Below are positions 12,658-23,770 of a stretch of 64,000 nucleotides of DNA, piece after piece. The notes beneath the pieces were generated by a model that searched no databases, had not been told where the DNA came from, and saw nothing but the letters and a program-made list of their open reading frames with translations. Numbering within the stretch: the stretch's first letter is position 1; each line of letters starts with the position of its first letter. Source of the DNA: Mallotus nudiflorus (Eukaryota; Streptophyta; Magnoliopsida; Malpighiales; Euphorbiaceae); NCBI GenBank assembly GCA_947683625.1, contig CANTUR010000240.1:310001-374000 (forward strand). Direction: 5' to 3'. The position numbers and the translations under genes were made by a program.

Positions 12658-13620
12658 AAGGGTCTTGAGAAGAGAAACTCCTTTGACACTCTAGAGTCGA
12701 GTGCCTTCCTCCGCAATACTCACAAGAGTAAATGGACATTAGATTTTGTATTTTGGTTGAGGCTTCCAATTTCTTTATAAGCATATCAATCGTTGTATTA
12801 AGAATGTTCCAACTATCCACTTCATGCATCGTTGCAACTTTCTTTAGTGCACTTCTTTCTTCATGCCATTGGTAGTTATTAGATGCCATAGTCTCAAGCA
12901 AGTTGAATGCATCATTGGGTGTCTTGCTCATGAATGAGCCTTGAGCATTATCATTAATAGTGATTTTTATTAGTTCATTGACTCCTTGATAAAAGGTTTG
13001 AATGAGTAGCCATTGTGGAATTCCATGGTGAGGACATTGACATTATAGATTCTTGAACCACTCCCATGCTTTATACAAGGATTTACCATGGTGCTAAATG
13101 AAGCTTATGATCTCTTGCCTAAATTTTATTGTCTTGCTTGGAAGGAAATACTTGCCTAAGAATGCCTTTGACAACATCTCCCATGTGGTAATGGACTGTG
13201 AAGCTAGAGAGTGTAACCATAGTTTAGGTTTATCCCTTAAAGAGAGAGGAAATAATCTCAACTTCATTACATCCTAACTAACCCCATTCATTTTAAATGT
13301 GTCATAAATCTCCAAAAACTAAGCTAAATGGGTGTTAGGATCTTCGCTTATGAGACCTCCAAATTTGAATTATGAAACCATCTAAATAATTGCTGGTTTG
13401 AACTCAAAATTATTGGCATCTATAGTAGGTTTCACAATACTATTATGCATATCTCCTAGGTTAGGCATTGTGTACTCTTAAAAAGGATGATTCCTTGCTG
13501 CTTGTGCTACTTAATTTTAAGCCATCTTTTACTTGTCTTTCTCATGCTTTTCCTTTTAGTTTTTCTTGCATGATCTCTCGATTTGAAGGTTGATCTCTTC
13601 TAAGTTTGTCCCCTTTGATC
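12658..13620 (-). pseudogene. gag (capsid and zinc knuckle) of the Athila-like element
   Basis: Gag forms the virus-like particle. On the minus strand the capsid signature runs in order: LRLFPLSLRDKPKLWLHSL near 13230, ITTWEMLSKAFLGKYF near 13160, a segment around CPHHGIPQWLLIQTFYQG near 13030, then MSKTPNDAFNLLETMASNNYQ at 12931. The knuckle CEYCGGRHSTLEC sits at about 12690-12730 (C-x2-C-x3-H-x4-C, one residue shorter than the usual CCHC). Several stops interrupt the N-terminal part. A second gag N-terminal copy lies at 39434-39895. Confidence 0.85.
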
Positions 13621-13789
13621 GAGTGTTCATAAACTAGCAAAAATACTTAAAAAATCAATAAGCCAAATAGGGTCTGACTATTTCAAAAACTTGTTGAAGC
13701 AAGATGATAGAAATCACACTTATTGAAATCAAGTAAAAACCCACAAACAAAGTCAGATTGTTTCAAAAAATTATTGAAATAACACTAAC
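13621..13789. repeat. Leader-like segment with internal duplications
   Basis: The piece beginning 'gagtgttcataaactagc' recurs at 40727-40780. The motif 'tttcaaaaa(c)ttgttgaa' occurs twice here and once, inverted, near 47160. It joins the minus-strand gag start to the plus-strand LTR B. Whether it belongs to the leader or to the LTR is unclear. Confidence 0.45.
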
Positions 13790-13837
13790 TTATGGGTAAT
13801 TATTCTAAAATAAGCACTTTATCATGCACCATTGTTG

Positions 13838-13868
13838 GTGCTTACTTATGATTTCAACAAGTAAGCAC
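13838..13868. repeat. Short inverted repeat in the U3 of LTR B
   Basis: GTGCTTACTT and AAGTAAGCAC form a 10-bp stem around an 11-base loop. The counterpart in LTR E (47065-47095) has a perfect 12-bp stem with a 7-base loop. Confidence 0.7.
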
Positions 13869-14580
13869 TTTATCATGTGCAATTACTTAGTCATACTATG
13901 CTTTTACTCATTTATAATATTTATATATAGATCCTCCCTTTTTGTTGTAATTAAGTCTAAAGTGTATGCGTCATGGCATACATCATGGATTGCCCAAACC
14001 ATGTCCAATAAAGAATTAAGCAAGCTAGAAGTGTCACAACATGCATCATGACTTGCCCAAGCCATGATCCAAATCATGTGCATGTCTTATGTATCATAAC
14101 AAAACATGAGTCAGGGCTTGACTAAGCCATGAAAAAAGCCCTAATAAAAGCCTTGACAAAAATTAAAATAAGAAAAATAAGGTTGCATACCTTACTGGAG
14201 CCATGAGTTAAGCCAAGATATAAACCGTTACAAAATCATAAAGTAGTGGGGACACCAGTTGGATGCATAAGACATAAAGTGATGAGCATATATGGTGGAC
14301 TTATAGGTGCATGAGCTATTGTGACAATTTCACATTATCAAAGAAATGAGCTATTGATGTCAAAGAAGTGAGTTGTTGCAACACCTTTGTCAACAAATTT
14401 GATATGAAGAGTGATGATTCACTAATGACTAATAAGAGTGATTATGTAACATGCACAAATGATGGTGGGCATATAATGGGTGCATTTGATGGACATAACT
14501 GGGCTATCTATTAGTGATGTATATTCTCTAATAGAAGAGAAAGGAATCAAAGGAAAATAAGACTCTCATCAACCCTGCCT

Positions 14581-14590
14581 TATAAAAAGA
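14581..14590 (+). promoter_or_regulatory. TATA box of LTR copy B
   Basis: TATAAAAAGA lies shortly before the 804-bp insertion and is identical to the element in copy A (3777-3786, minus). Confidence 0.5.
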
Positions 14591-14628
14591 CAGACAGAGT
14601 TGATAGAGAAAGAGAATAGTAGGGAGAC

Positions 14629-15432
14629 TAATATGAACCCTAAAAGGGATCAAAAGTGCCTAAATATTAAGAATTCAAGCTAATTAGTTTAATTTCCTAT
14701 TTTGAAATTAATTAGCTTGATATGGATGAATTTTGGAGTTATTCCTATTTTGGAGTCAATAAGGAAGATTCAAGAAGATTCTAGAAGATGTGAGAAGATT
14801 CAAGAATATTCCAAGTCAAAGTCAACAAGTCAAAGTCAAAGTCAAATAGTCAACAAGTCAAAGTCATGGTCAATGGTCAACATATGACATGGCATGTGAC
14901 ATGGCATGCTTTAATGCTTAGTTGTCATGAGTTGTCATTTTGCTTAGTTGTCATGAATTGTAATGAGTTGTCAATTTTGACTTTTCAAAGATGAGTTGTC
15001 ATTAGTTGTCCTATTTTAAAGGAAATCTCCTTAATTAAGGATTTTCCTATATAGTTATCTTTGGGAATAAGGAATAAAACTTTTTCCTTTAAGGATTAGG
15101 TTCTTTACATGCCTATATAAGGGCTAACCCTATGACATACGAATTTAAGAAGAAGATTGAAATATTAAAAGTGAGGTTTTTCCTTAAACTTTGTTCTTTT
15201 GAAACTTTGCAAGTTTACTTGAATTGTTTCACTTCTACCTTTCATTACAATTACTAGGTTAGATTAAACTTAGAATTGTGTGATTGTTCATCTTATAATA
15301 GCTAAGTATCTTGCTTCAATTTAATAAGCAAGGGGTTTAGCTCCATCTTCATAACCTCATCTTGATGATCTTGGGCAAAGATTTCAAAGTTGGATGCGCG
15401 TTCTATCTCTTTTATAGGTAGGGTTCGTATTA
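14629..15432 (+). mobile_element. 804-bp insertion with terminal inverted repeats and 5-bp duplication
   Basis: Comparison with LTR copies A and C shows an extra segment here. It begins TAATATGAACCCTA and ends TAGGGTTCGTATTA, which are inverted repeats with one mismatch over 14 bp. GAGAC flanks it on both sides (14624-14628, 15433-15437). Inside are a GTCAA-rich block at 14810-14885 and a TATATAAGGGC-type TATA box at 15114-15124, reminiscent of an LTR promoter. No coding frame of note is present. The 5-bp duplication suits an LTR element, but the ends are not TG...CA. It could be an unusual solo LTR or a DNA element. Orientation is assigned from the TATA box. Confidence 0.75.
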
Positions 15433-16235
15433 GAGACAGGGATGAATAGAGGTGTGGATAGAGTTAAGAGACAGAGGCAATAAGTAGGAGCTTTAAAAGA
15501 GTTTTATCTTTGTTTTAATTTCTTTAATTATGTTCATGTGTTTCAACATGATAATGCATGGCTAAATCTTACTTAGAGTTATGGGTTAGGAGTAACTATT
15601 TTATTATGTGATTTAACATAAGTTTCTATTATTGTATTTGATTTTCAGTTAATTCTTTAAGTTGAACTTATTTTATGCTTTCATTCTTGGCCATATTTTT
15701 TGTATATTTATGATTAAATTCACCAATGAGAGTTAGGAGAATTTATTAGCTTAAAACTCATAGGACTTAGACCACTCCACCACGAGAGTATGCGAGCTCT
15801 ACTAGGAATTATGATAGTAGGCAAAAGTCTACAATGGTAAATTAATTATTAAGAAACTTAATAAGTTTAGATTAACTTCTTAACCATGAGAGTAGGTTAA
15901 ACTTTAATATTTATATGCTCAATTGAACTTGAGAGAGTCTTTAGGTATTTTAGAACAATTATCCTTAATTGAAATCATTGTTTTTATTTGTTAACGTGTT
16001 CATGATAAAAATTCAAATAGTGAATCTAAACCTAGGCTCTAAGCTTTTTATTATTTGATTACAATTCAATTAAATTTTGATTATCTTTATTACAAAATTC
16101 ACTTTTATTTATTTTACTAGATGAGAACATAAGTAAAAATATTAGTACTCAATATATAGTCCTCGTGGGAACAATATTCTTGTGCTACAATTCATGATCT
16201 GTGCACTTACGGGTTTTGAAATCACAACAAGTTTT

Positions 16236-16250
16236 TGGTCCCATTGCTGG
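16236..16250 (+). promoter_or_regulatory. Degenerate Athila-type primer-binding site
   Basis: TGGTCCCATTGCTGG lies 11 bases after the end of LTR B. It resembles the TGGCGCCGTTGCCGG primer site typical of Athila elements, usually assigned to Asp-tRNA. Confidence 0.6.
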
Positions 16251-16646
16251 TGCAAGACCTTAATGTAGCATAAAATGCATTCATAACCATGATTTTGAAT
16301 AAAAAGAGCTATAGACCTTAATGTTTTTTTTAGAGTTCTGTTCATTGGATTTCAAAGAGTTATATACTTGGGTTGTGATTAGTAAATTGTTCATATATAA
16401 ATGATGTATTTATGCAGGTTAAAAAAAGTATAAAAGAGAAATTAAGAATAAAAAGGAAATAGGAAAGGAGAATATTGCCCTAAAATTTGAAGTCCTCTTG
16501 ATAGTGTGAAAGGTAGAAAACAAAATAGCTAAGAACCAGTATCCAAAATACAAACCAAAAAGTTAAACAAAAGAGCAAACCATGTGAAATGTCATGATAT
16601 TTATTATTATTATTATTATATATGAGCGACCTATTTTGGTTGGCGT
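16251..16646. mobile_element. Two spacer fragments joined in opposite orientation
   Basis: Bases 16251-16415 match the plus-oriented LTR-proximal spacer at 41900-42060. Bases 16416-16615 match the minus-oriented spacer at 5580-5760. The junction is near 'ttatgcaggttaaaaaaagta'. The element body expected after the primer site is missing. The short minus-strand frames at 16142-16345 and 16480-16698 are non-coding. Confidence 0.6.
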
Positions 16647-18422
16647 TGTACTGTGTAACGGGTCTTTTTATTTTTGAGGGACATGACAACTTTACCAAAT
16701 AGGGACAAATGATTGGTCTTGAGAGGACAAGACACTTTTTATTTTATGGAGTCACTACTTGATTTTTAGAAAATTAGGAAAAGAAAGGGACTGCATCGGG
16801 TCATTTAGCGAGTATTGTCCTTAGTAGAGATTTTTGGGTTGTGTCTAATTTTTAACTATTTCTCATTATATGATATTTGATGTATAGCTATTGCAACACC
16901 CTAGTTTTTGTAATGACAATTTTTATAGCATTCACATGGTACATCAAACAGTATAAGATAATAAAGTTAAAAATTTTATTATATCGCTTTCTTGATATAA
17001 TACATGTAAAAAAGGAAAGATTGTGAAAAGATAAATCTAGTATGATTGATTTGCAAGAATAATATGATTATTCACATAACTTGTTCGATGAATGATAGGA
17101 TGATCATGCATGCTTATAGTGATTATTTATGCTATGATGGTGTATGATGATACTATAAAGGATGCATGAGGTCATCATTAGACCGAGAGCATAATGAGTC
17201 TATTATGGGATATGAACTTTTCATATAACTGGTATTTATGATGTGATTTCATGATTTTGGAAATAGAGGATATAAAAATGATGATGTGAAATGAGCATAA
17301 TAAAGCAAATATTATTCACGTAGCATGCAAGATTACCAGTCTCATCACGCAAGCATAACAGTATTCCCAAATGCTAGCGACAGAAAAATAAAATGCAATA
17401 CGATGAAATAAATGTGCTAAAAATGATTGTATGGCCCTCAGACTCGGATAAGCTTATGTGAGCTTTTAAAGCTTTAACTTTGAGGGATTATCAAGCTTCC
17501 CTCATCGAGAGGTTCAAAATGATAGCAAAATGATGCTAGATTGTATACCTTTAAAGCATGCTTTGACAAAGATGAGGCTTGGTTCAGTGGAAAAAGGGAT
17601 TTAACAACCTAAAGGAAAGGCTATGGTGAGCAAAAACTATCTGGAAAGGGGTTTCTAATGCCTTAGATCAGACTAATTTTTGAGTATGTGTGGTTTCCAC
17701 TTACTTCCCCCTCAAAATAGGGTTTAGAGGTGTCTATTTATAGGAAAAATTATATAGAATATGGTGTTGTGGGCATGGTCACATGCATTAAACGATGTTT
17801 TTACACGTGGCCACGCTATGTGAGCATGGTTGCATACGTGTGTGGTTCCACGTGCACTTTGACACTTTACACACTCTTCTCGGGTTTTATGCGCATTATT
17901 CCAGGGTTAGTTCCCTATGGTTTTTAGGCCTTTTGGATGCTTTTTTAAAATCTATTTTGCCAAATTTGACCACGATTTTAGCACATTACACCTAAGGGTG
18001 TTTTAAATGCATTTTTTAGTGGTACACACCAATACTTGAGTTATGTTGGACCATTCCAGGACCACTTCTGAAGGTTTTGGAGCCTTCTAGATGTGTTTCT
18101 AAAGTCTATTTTTATCAAAATTAATTTTATTTTTTCACGAAGTCGAGTCCCCGATTTAATGAAATACGCACTGACCCAACAAGCTGAGTATTCTAAGAGG
18201 AGTTTTCCTGAAATAAAACCTCTTGTTGTCCTGATAATTCATATTTTGTAATGTTAGAGCATAACTTAATGGCTTGATGATCAATTTTGCATATTAGTGG
18301 GGTTGGTTAGGTTTTTAAGGTTGCACATTTTAGAGGTGTTATGAACAAGCAGACTCTAGTCATCTTAGGGATTTGTTTCATCATTAGACCTTTTTGGGGA
18401 TAGTAAAATTTGAGGCATGACA
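16647..18422 (-). mobile_element. 3' LTR of the Tat-lineage element
   Basis: The minus strand starts TGTCATGCCTCAAATTTT at 18422, directly after a polypurine tract, and runs to a TACACAGTACA end at 16647. This gives 1,776 bp with TG...CA termini. No second copy is present in the window, so the low boundary rests on the termini alone. The short open frames at 17730-17995 (plus) are unconvincing as genes. Confidence 0.65.
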
Positions 18423-18436
18423 GTTGCCCCCTGCTT
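18423..18436 (-). promoter_or_regulatory. Polypurine tract of the Tat-lineage element
   Basis: The minus strand reads AAGCAGGGGGCAAC immediately before the LTR start TGTCATG, the normal position of the plus-strand DNA primer. Confidence 0.75.
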
Positions 18437-18669
18437 CACGTGTGTTGCACAGCTACCTAGCACTAGTGTTAATACATGTAAAGCAAATGCAAAGATGCAA
18501 AAAACATTTTAACAGGGAGAGAGGTACTTACATGTGGGTTGTCTTTAGACCTCTTGTCAAGATTTGACTGTTGTTGTTATGTTTTGTTTGTTGTTATTAT
18601 TTTATGACTTGGTTGTCATACAAGGTGCTATTTAGGACATATGTAAGCTTGTGACTGATGTAAAGTGCA

Positions 18670-19130
18670 TTGCGCTTTTTGTGACTATAACCTTCTTAGG
18701 TGTCATGTAAAATGAGGATGCTACTAAGCTATCACACAAATGAACATGTAACTATAACCTTCTTAGGTGTCACATAAAATGAACACATGACTATCACCTT
18801 CTTAGGTGTCACATAAAATGAAAATGTGACTATAACCTTCTTAGGTGTCACACAAAATGAATGTGCGACTATAACCTTCTTAGGTGTCATATGAAATGAA
18901 CATGCAACTATAACCTCTTAGGTGTCACATGAATGAACATGTGATTATAAACTTCTTATGTGTCACACGAAATGATCATGCAATTATAACCTTCTTAGGT
19001 GTGATGCGAATAAACATGCGACTATAACCTTTTGAGCTGTAACGTAAAATGATCATGCGATTATAACCTTCTTAGGTGCAAATGAACATGTGATTATAAC
19101 CTTTTAAGTGTCACACAAAATGTAGATGCT
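18670..19130. repeat. Minisatellite, about 39-bp unit
   Basis: About eleven diverged copies of a unit around 'ataaccttcttaggtgtcac' followed by 'ataaaatgaacatg' lie in the 3' spacer of the Tat-lineage element. Confidence 0.9.
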
Positions 19131-19380
19131 ACTAAATAAATGAGAATGCTCCTAAGCAATATGAGGATGCTTCTAAGTAATAAGAAAATGCTTATAAGCA
19201 ATGAAAGTGTTTCTGAGCAATGTGAATGCTTTTAAGTGATGTAAGAGTGTTTCTAAGTAATGTGAATGCTTCTAAGTAATGTGAGTGCTTTCTAAGTAAT
19301 ATGAGAGTACTTCTAAGCAATGTGGATGCTTCTAAGCAATGTGAGAGTGCTTCTAAGCAAGGTAAAGATGCTTCTAATTA
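19130..19380. repeat. Minisatellite, about 20-24-bp unit
   Basis: Some ten copies of 'gaatgcttctaagcaatgtg' and variants adjoin the 39-bp array. The 19385-19465 stretch continues with loose 'gatgtagtaatgatg' repeats. Confidence 0.85.
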
Positions 19381-19465
19381 ATAAATATAGTAGTAGTAAT
19401 GATGTAGTAATTATGTTATAGTGATGTAGTGACGATGCAGCAATGATGTGGTAGTGATGCAGTTA

Positions 19466-20004
19466 TTTATCATGTTGATGATGTTATTTTGATGATTTGA
19501 AGTAAGATATCCTTACAATGAATTTTCCTTGATGTTCTTCTTTTGTAAAATGTTGAGTTTTTTGATGAAAGCGATGAACGCACAGTGGTCTTTAGACGTA
19601 TGGAGTCCTTATTAGTGTACTTTGATATGAGTTTAGTGCATGTCTTATGCTCAAATGGAAGTTTAGGATTGTAGAAGTGAGTGTGAAAAGTCTCAAAGTG
19701 CGTATAAAACAACAAAAGAGCATGTGGAAGGGGGGAATGCATATCATAACACGTGGGAGGGGGAATGCGCGTCATAACACGTGGGAGGTGTGTGATCACG
19801 TGCTTGTGCACGTGGACACATGCCTAGTGCATGGTCACACGCTTCCCCCCCCCCTCTAGGCTTAGTTAAACAACTATTTTAGAGGTCTTAGGAGGCTTTG
19901 TCTAGACTTCTTTAAGTGTTTTTTTACTTTTCTTAAACTTTTTTTGTCTTTTAGGTGCTATCTGTTATGTTTTGCTTATGTACTTCCATTTTCTTCTATG
20001 TAAA
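19466..20004. other. Spacer without a recognised gene
   Basis: This is the non-coding interval before the PMD gene. The open frames at 19470-19811 (minus) and 19647-19859 (plus) overlap on opposite strands and match nothing I recognise. The 'cgtgggaggggg-aatgc' segment at about 19735-19790 is duplicated. It may contain the promoter of the PMD gene. Confidence 0.4.
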
Positions 20005-22600
20005 ATGGAATTCACCAATATTCCTGAGGGTCTGGAGGACATTTTTATTGATGTTGATGTTAATCTTGAGGGTGATTTTGGGGAGGCTACTGGAGTTAGG
20101 ACGTCCACTGTAAGGACTAGCACATCTAGTGCTCATAGTTCTCAGTAATCCAGGCTTTCTCAGGAGATCTGATCCCTGTTATTTATAGCTTAGAGACTCA
20201 TGCTTAGGTGCATCATCATCACAAAGTAGGTCCTTCTTTGCCCTTATTTTTTAAATCTTTTTTTTCAGTTTCTTTGCTATTTATTTTATTGTATGAGGTT
20301 GTTGTAACTATAGCTCTATAGCTCTTATTGTAACTATCTGTCTAGCTTTATTGTAAATGTTGGTGACTGATAGCTTTTGCTTTATTTTCTTTTTATGATT
20401 GTCTGCTTACCGCGATGCTTTTCTTTTCACCCTTTGTTATTATTTTGATCCTATTAGTGATAGAGAGAGAGAGATATGTTAGTATTTAGTAGTTGTGGAA
20501 ATGTTTGATAGCATACCTATTATTTGCAGCCCCGTAGGTATGTCACTGTGCTGCCTGGTAGTTTCAACATGGTTAGCATGTATTATTAGGGTCTCCCAAT
20601 GTGTGTGAAGTAAATGGTTGCGGGGAAGGGCTTTAATGGGGTAATTGCTGCATTATAATATAACTCGTATGCTTCAAGTTAGATTACCATGTATGCATTG
20701 ATAGAGTGGTGGATGGACATGATGCATACTTTCCATCTGCCTATTAGGGAGATGACTATTACCCTATTAGATTTTACTGCTATCACGGGCTTTAACTTTT
20801 CTAGAGAGCTCATTCCTTTTAATGAGGAGGAGTGTTCTACTGCTATGGCAGAAGGCACCTCATGATGGATTTGCTTGGGGTAGTCACACCTATAAAGTCT
20901 AGTTGCATGTATCTTGCTCGATACATGGAGTTTTTTTCTTTCATGTGGGCTTTATATGATGATGGTCTTGTCTCAGTAGAGTGGTTGGCTTGCTGCTTTT
21001 TATTTTATTTGATGAGTGATGTTATCTTCCTAAACCCTTCGGGTCTAAGTGATCTACGACTGTTGCCTATCTTGAGAAATCTGGATGGCTTGCTATGTTA
21101 TAGTTGGGGCACTGCTACCTTTGCTCATATGTACTCAGGACTTAATGTAGCATGCTAAGGTGGCTCAAGGATTTACAAATGCTTGTTCATGCTAGACATG
21201 AGTAGGAGTTCCGTTGTCTGTTCTTTTACTTTTAGTTTATTATTTCTGACCTCTTATTTTAATAGATAGGGGCATATAAGTTTAAGATTCTTCCTCATCC
21301 ATTCATCGAGCTTTTCAAGGAGGATGGCTTTCCTCATTATTCCTGTTGGATCAAGAAGACTATTGATTTGATTAAGGATTGCACAGTAGCTCGGGAAAAT
21401 ATAAGGAGGTTGTCCCTTGATCAGGTATGTCTGATGTTATATTAGTTGTTTCTTTCTTAGGGGTCTTTTGGTCATTATTGAATTTTGAGCAGATCTTTCT
21501 TTATTGGTGGGTGGTGAGGTCTCATTGGATGGCAAAGATAATGGTTGAATAGTGTTTATAAAGAGGACAAGTGCTACTCTTTGGCCTTATCGGCAGAGTG
21601 TGGTATTTGGGTGAGCGAGTCCATCGTTGTTGGGATGACCCATATATGAGGAGAGTTCCTGTCCCTCCTTTTAATGACATGTTATAGGGTCATGAGCTTT
21701 ATAGTGATGTTCTTGCTACTATTATAATGGAATTCCCCTATGAAAGCCTCTTGGAGAGTGCAAGTTTGCCTTATGCTAATGTATTGAGCCCTCAACTGAT
21801 TAATGATGTAGCTAGTGGGACCTTTCCTTTACCTCCACCTTCTCAGGCAAATGAATCTCATCCTTTGGGTTCAAGGATTAAACCATCATGTGGGTCATCG
21901 AGAGTCACTTCTTCTGATCTGGTAAGCTTTTATTCCTATTTTGGTGCAAGCATATAGCAAACTTTATTAGTAATAAATTCCAATTGACATGAGTTATAGA
22001 ACTTATTTATAGTGATGTCGGAGGAGATTTGGATCTTGCTTTGAGGAAATTGCTCATTGCCAGTGGTGTCAAATCTAGTAGTACTATGCTTGGGAACTTG
22101 ACGATTCAACCATCTTTCTCTTTGCTTGGAACATATATCCTTGGTAGAGTAATGAGCTTTAATTTACCTAGGGCCTGGCTTTCCTCAGTTAGGTGTTGCT
22201 CCCACTGATGCTAACCATGTTTGTGTTCTTCACTTATTTTTACATGTGTTTCATTTATTTAGTGAATGGTGGTTGACTTATTTGCTTGCTTTTTTAGATT
22301 ATTGTCTCCTTTATTAGTATTGGTATATTGTTGCAGGGAGTGCACAATAATGCTTTTTGGAGTTTGCTACCACTCATAGGTTTTACCTTCTTTATTGTAC
22401 CTATTTATTTTATGCACATGTTTTATATATGAGTTTATGATATGCAATATGTAATGTAGGTTAAGCATCGTCTTATTAGTCTTGAATGGAAGCAAGAGCG
22501 TGTAGCTTATCATGACAACATTAGTGAGCTAGATTCATGGCTATTGTCCTTTGTAATGAATGGTAATGAGCCAGGTTTAGATGAGGGGGATGCTTGAGTA
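20005..22600 (+). pseudogene. Plant mobile domain (PMD) gene with apparent introns, opposite strand to pol
   Basis: A plausible first exon starts ATG at 20005 (MEFTNIPEGLEDIFIDVDVN). After a 'ttatttgcag' acceptor near 20529 the next exon reads PRRYVTVLPGSFNM. The PMD signature follows: ALIEWWMDMMHTFHLP, EMTITLLDFTAITGFNFS (20690-20810), DLRLLPILRNLDGLLCYSWG and TATFAHMYSGL (to 21156). Later come a candidate intron at 21426-21491 (gtatgt...gagcag), YLGERVHRCWDDPY near 21610, and a Pro-rich tail at 21727-21957 ending at a GGTAAGC donor-like site. Several in-frame stops make it a pseudogene. PMD proteins are related to transposase-derived host factors; the role in retroelements is unknown. It lies between the element's integrase and 3' LTR, antisense to pol. 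Confidence 0.7.
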
Positions 22601-23339
22601 GGATTAGTGCTTGCTTCTAATGCCAGCCACAACCGATGTAGTTGTTTTAGGAGCTAGGTGTAGGACTTTTGTCCTAAGGTTTGCTTTATTATATTATTTT
22701 CCTGAGGTTATGGACTTTAGGTGTTGTATCTAAGCATTTGTCCCTACATGTTGTATGATGACTGTATATGATTCCTGTTGTGTATCATTGACGATGATGT
22801 TTGCCATTACTATCATCTGCCTTTTTTGCCTAAGGCATCTCCTTTTGGAACTTTTTGCACTTAGCTGGGTTTTCTTTTTCTTCCCTTTTTTTTGCCTAGG
22901 GTGTCCTCCTTTCAAAGCTTTTCACACCTAGCTAGGGGTTTTTTTGGCTTTAACAATAGTGTTTGATCTCAAAGAGTGAGCTTAAAGAGGATGGTAAGAA
23001 CCGTGGTCATGTAATGAAGGACAATGCAAAATATGCTTGATGTAATTCATGATGATAAAATGTGTTGCACTTTTCAAAGACATTTTGCATAAATTGGCAA
23101 TTATTGTCATTTTACTGTAATCATTTAAGAAAAGCACAGGTGCAATTGTACAAATTTTTAATTTAAGGCTACCCCTATCCTTAACTATCCTTCTTAGGTT
23201 TTCTAGTTAAGTATTTCCTCTCTTTCCCTAATTTTTTCTTAAGCTACCTTTTTAGGTTTTTCACTCAGCAGAAAGTCCCTAACTTTTGCCTAAGCTGCCA
23301 TTTTTTATTTTTTAACTAAGCGGGATGATTTTTTTTCCT
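22601..23339 (-). mobile_element. Spacer after integrase, with short tandem repeats
   Basis: No gene is seen. Two about 55-bp copies containing 'tttgccta(a/g)gg...cttttgcacttagctggg' lie at 22825-22940. Looser repeats of 'ttcttaagctaccttttta' type fill 23170-23330. Such Pyr-rich repeats are usual in 3' spacers of Tat-lineage elements. The minus-strand frame at 22730-22915 overlaps the repeats and is probably not a gene. Confidence 0.5.
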
Positions 23340-23770
23340 TAGATGTAGTACTTCTTTAAGCGATCTGTATTGATAGGTTCAGAGAATTCATTGCCTTCAA
23401 AATCCATTAGCTTGATTGCTCCTTTTAATAGGACATGTTTGATCAGGTATAGGCCTTCCTAGTTTAGTTTTAATTTTCCTTTAGGGTCTGAAACATTATA
23501 TCTTGTTTGCTTTAGCACTCAGTCTCCTACTTTGACACTCTTGTGTTTTAGCTTTTCTATTGAAGGTTTTGGCTAGTCAAACCTAATAAAACTATGTGTT
23601 GTATAATAGAGCCTTAAGCCTTTGGCTATCTAAGAGAGTGAGATTGTAATGCCTCTATTATGCCCACTGTACTTTTGGCAATTTAGATTCGAATGCTACC
23701 CGAAGAGACTTGATCTCTATTTCAATTGAAGAACTGCTTCTGATCCATACACTAATGAGAAAGGAGTTGT
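23340..23770 (-). pseudogene. Integrase C-terminus, Tat lineage
   Basis: The minus strand reads TPFSLVYGSEAV near 23750, then DPKGKLKLN near 23480, a stop replacing the expected Trp, then GLYLIKHVLLKGAIKLMDF and INTDRLKKYYI ending at a stop near 23340. This is the typical end of Tat-lineage pol. The catalytic core of integrase is absent, because the sequence on the other side of about 23770 belongs to the start of RT. Confidence 0.85.

Larger units (their letters stand above)
2942..13790 (-). mobile_element. Athila-like Ty3/gypsy element, minus strand, degenerate
   Basis: Reading from high to low coordinates, the domain order is gag, protease, RT, RNase H, integrase, long 3' spacer, polypurine tract, LTR. 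This is the Ty3/gypsy order. The gag style (MSKTPNDAFNLLETMASNNYQ), the DLGASVSIMPLS protease site and the FMDDF polymerase motif fit the Athila lineage. A Tat-type solo LTR (10770-12657) is nested in gag. The expected minus-strand 5' LTR is absent; a plus-strand LTR of the same family abuts the gag start instead. Every domain carries stops or frameshifts. Confidence 0.8.
13790..16224 (+). mobile_element. LTR copy B, 5' LTR-like, with a different U3 start
   Basis: From 'gttgtaattaagtctaaag' near 13943 to the end at about 16224 this matches LTR copy A, apart from an 804-bp insertion (14629-15432). The first about 150 bp are instead shared with copy E (about 47000-47170, minus). The exact 5' boundary is therefore uncertain. 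A degenerate primer-binding site follows the 3' end, which marks it as a 5' LTR of a plus-strand element whose body has been replaced. Confidence 0.75.

Noticed and set aside
18670..19380. CRISPR-like array
   Set aside because: Units are directly adjacent and diverged, with no unique spacers, in a plant genome; these are minisatellites.
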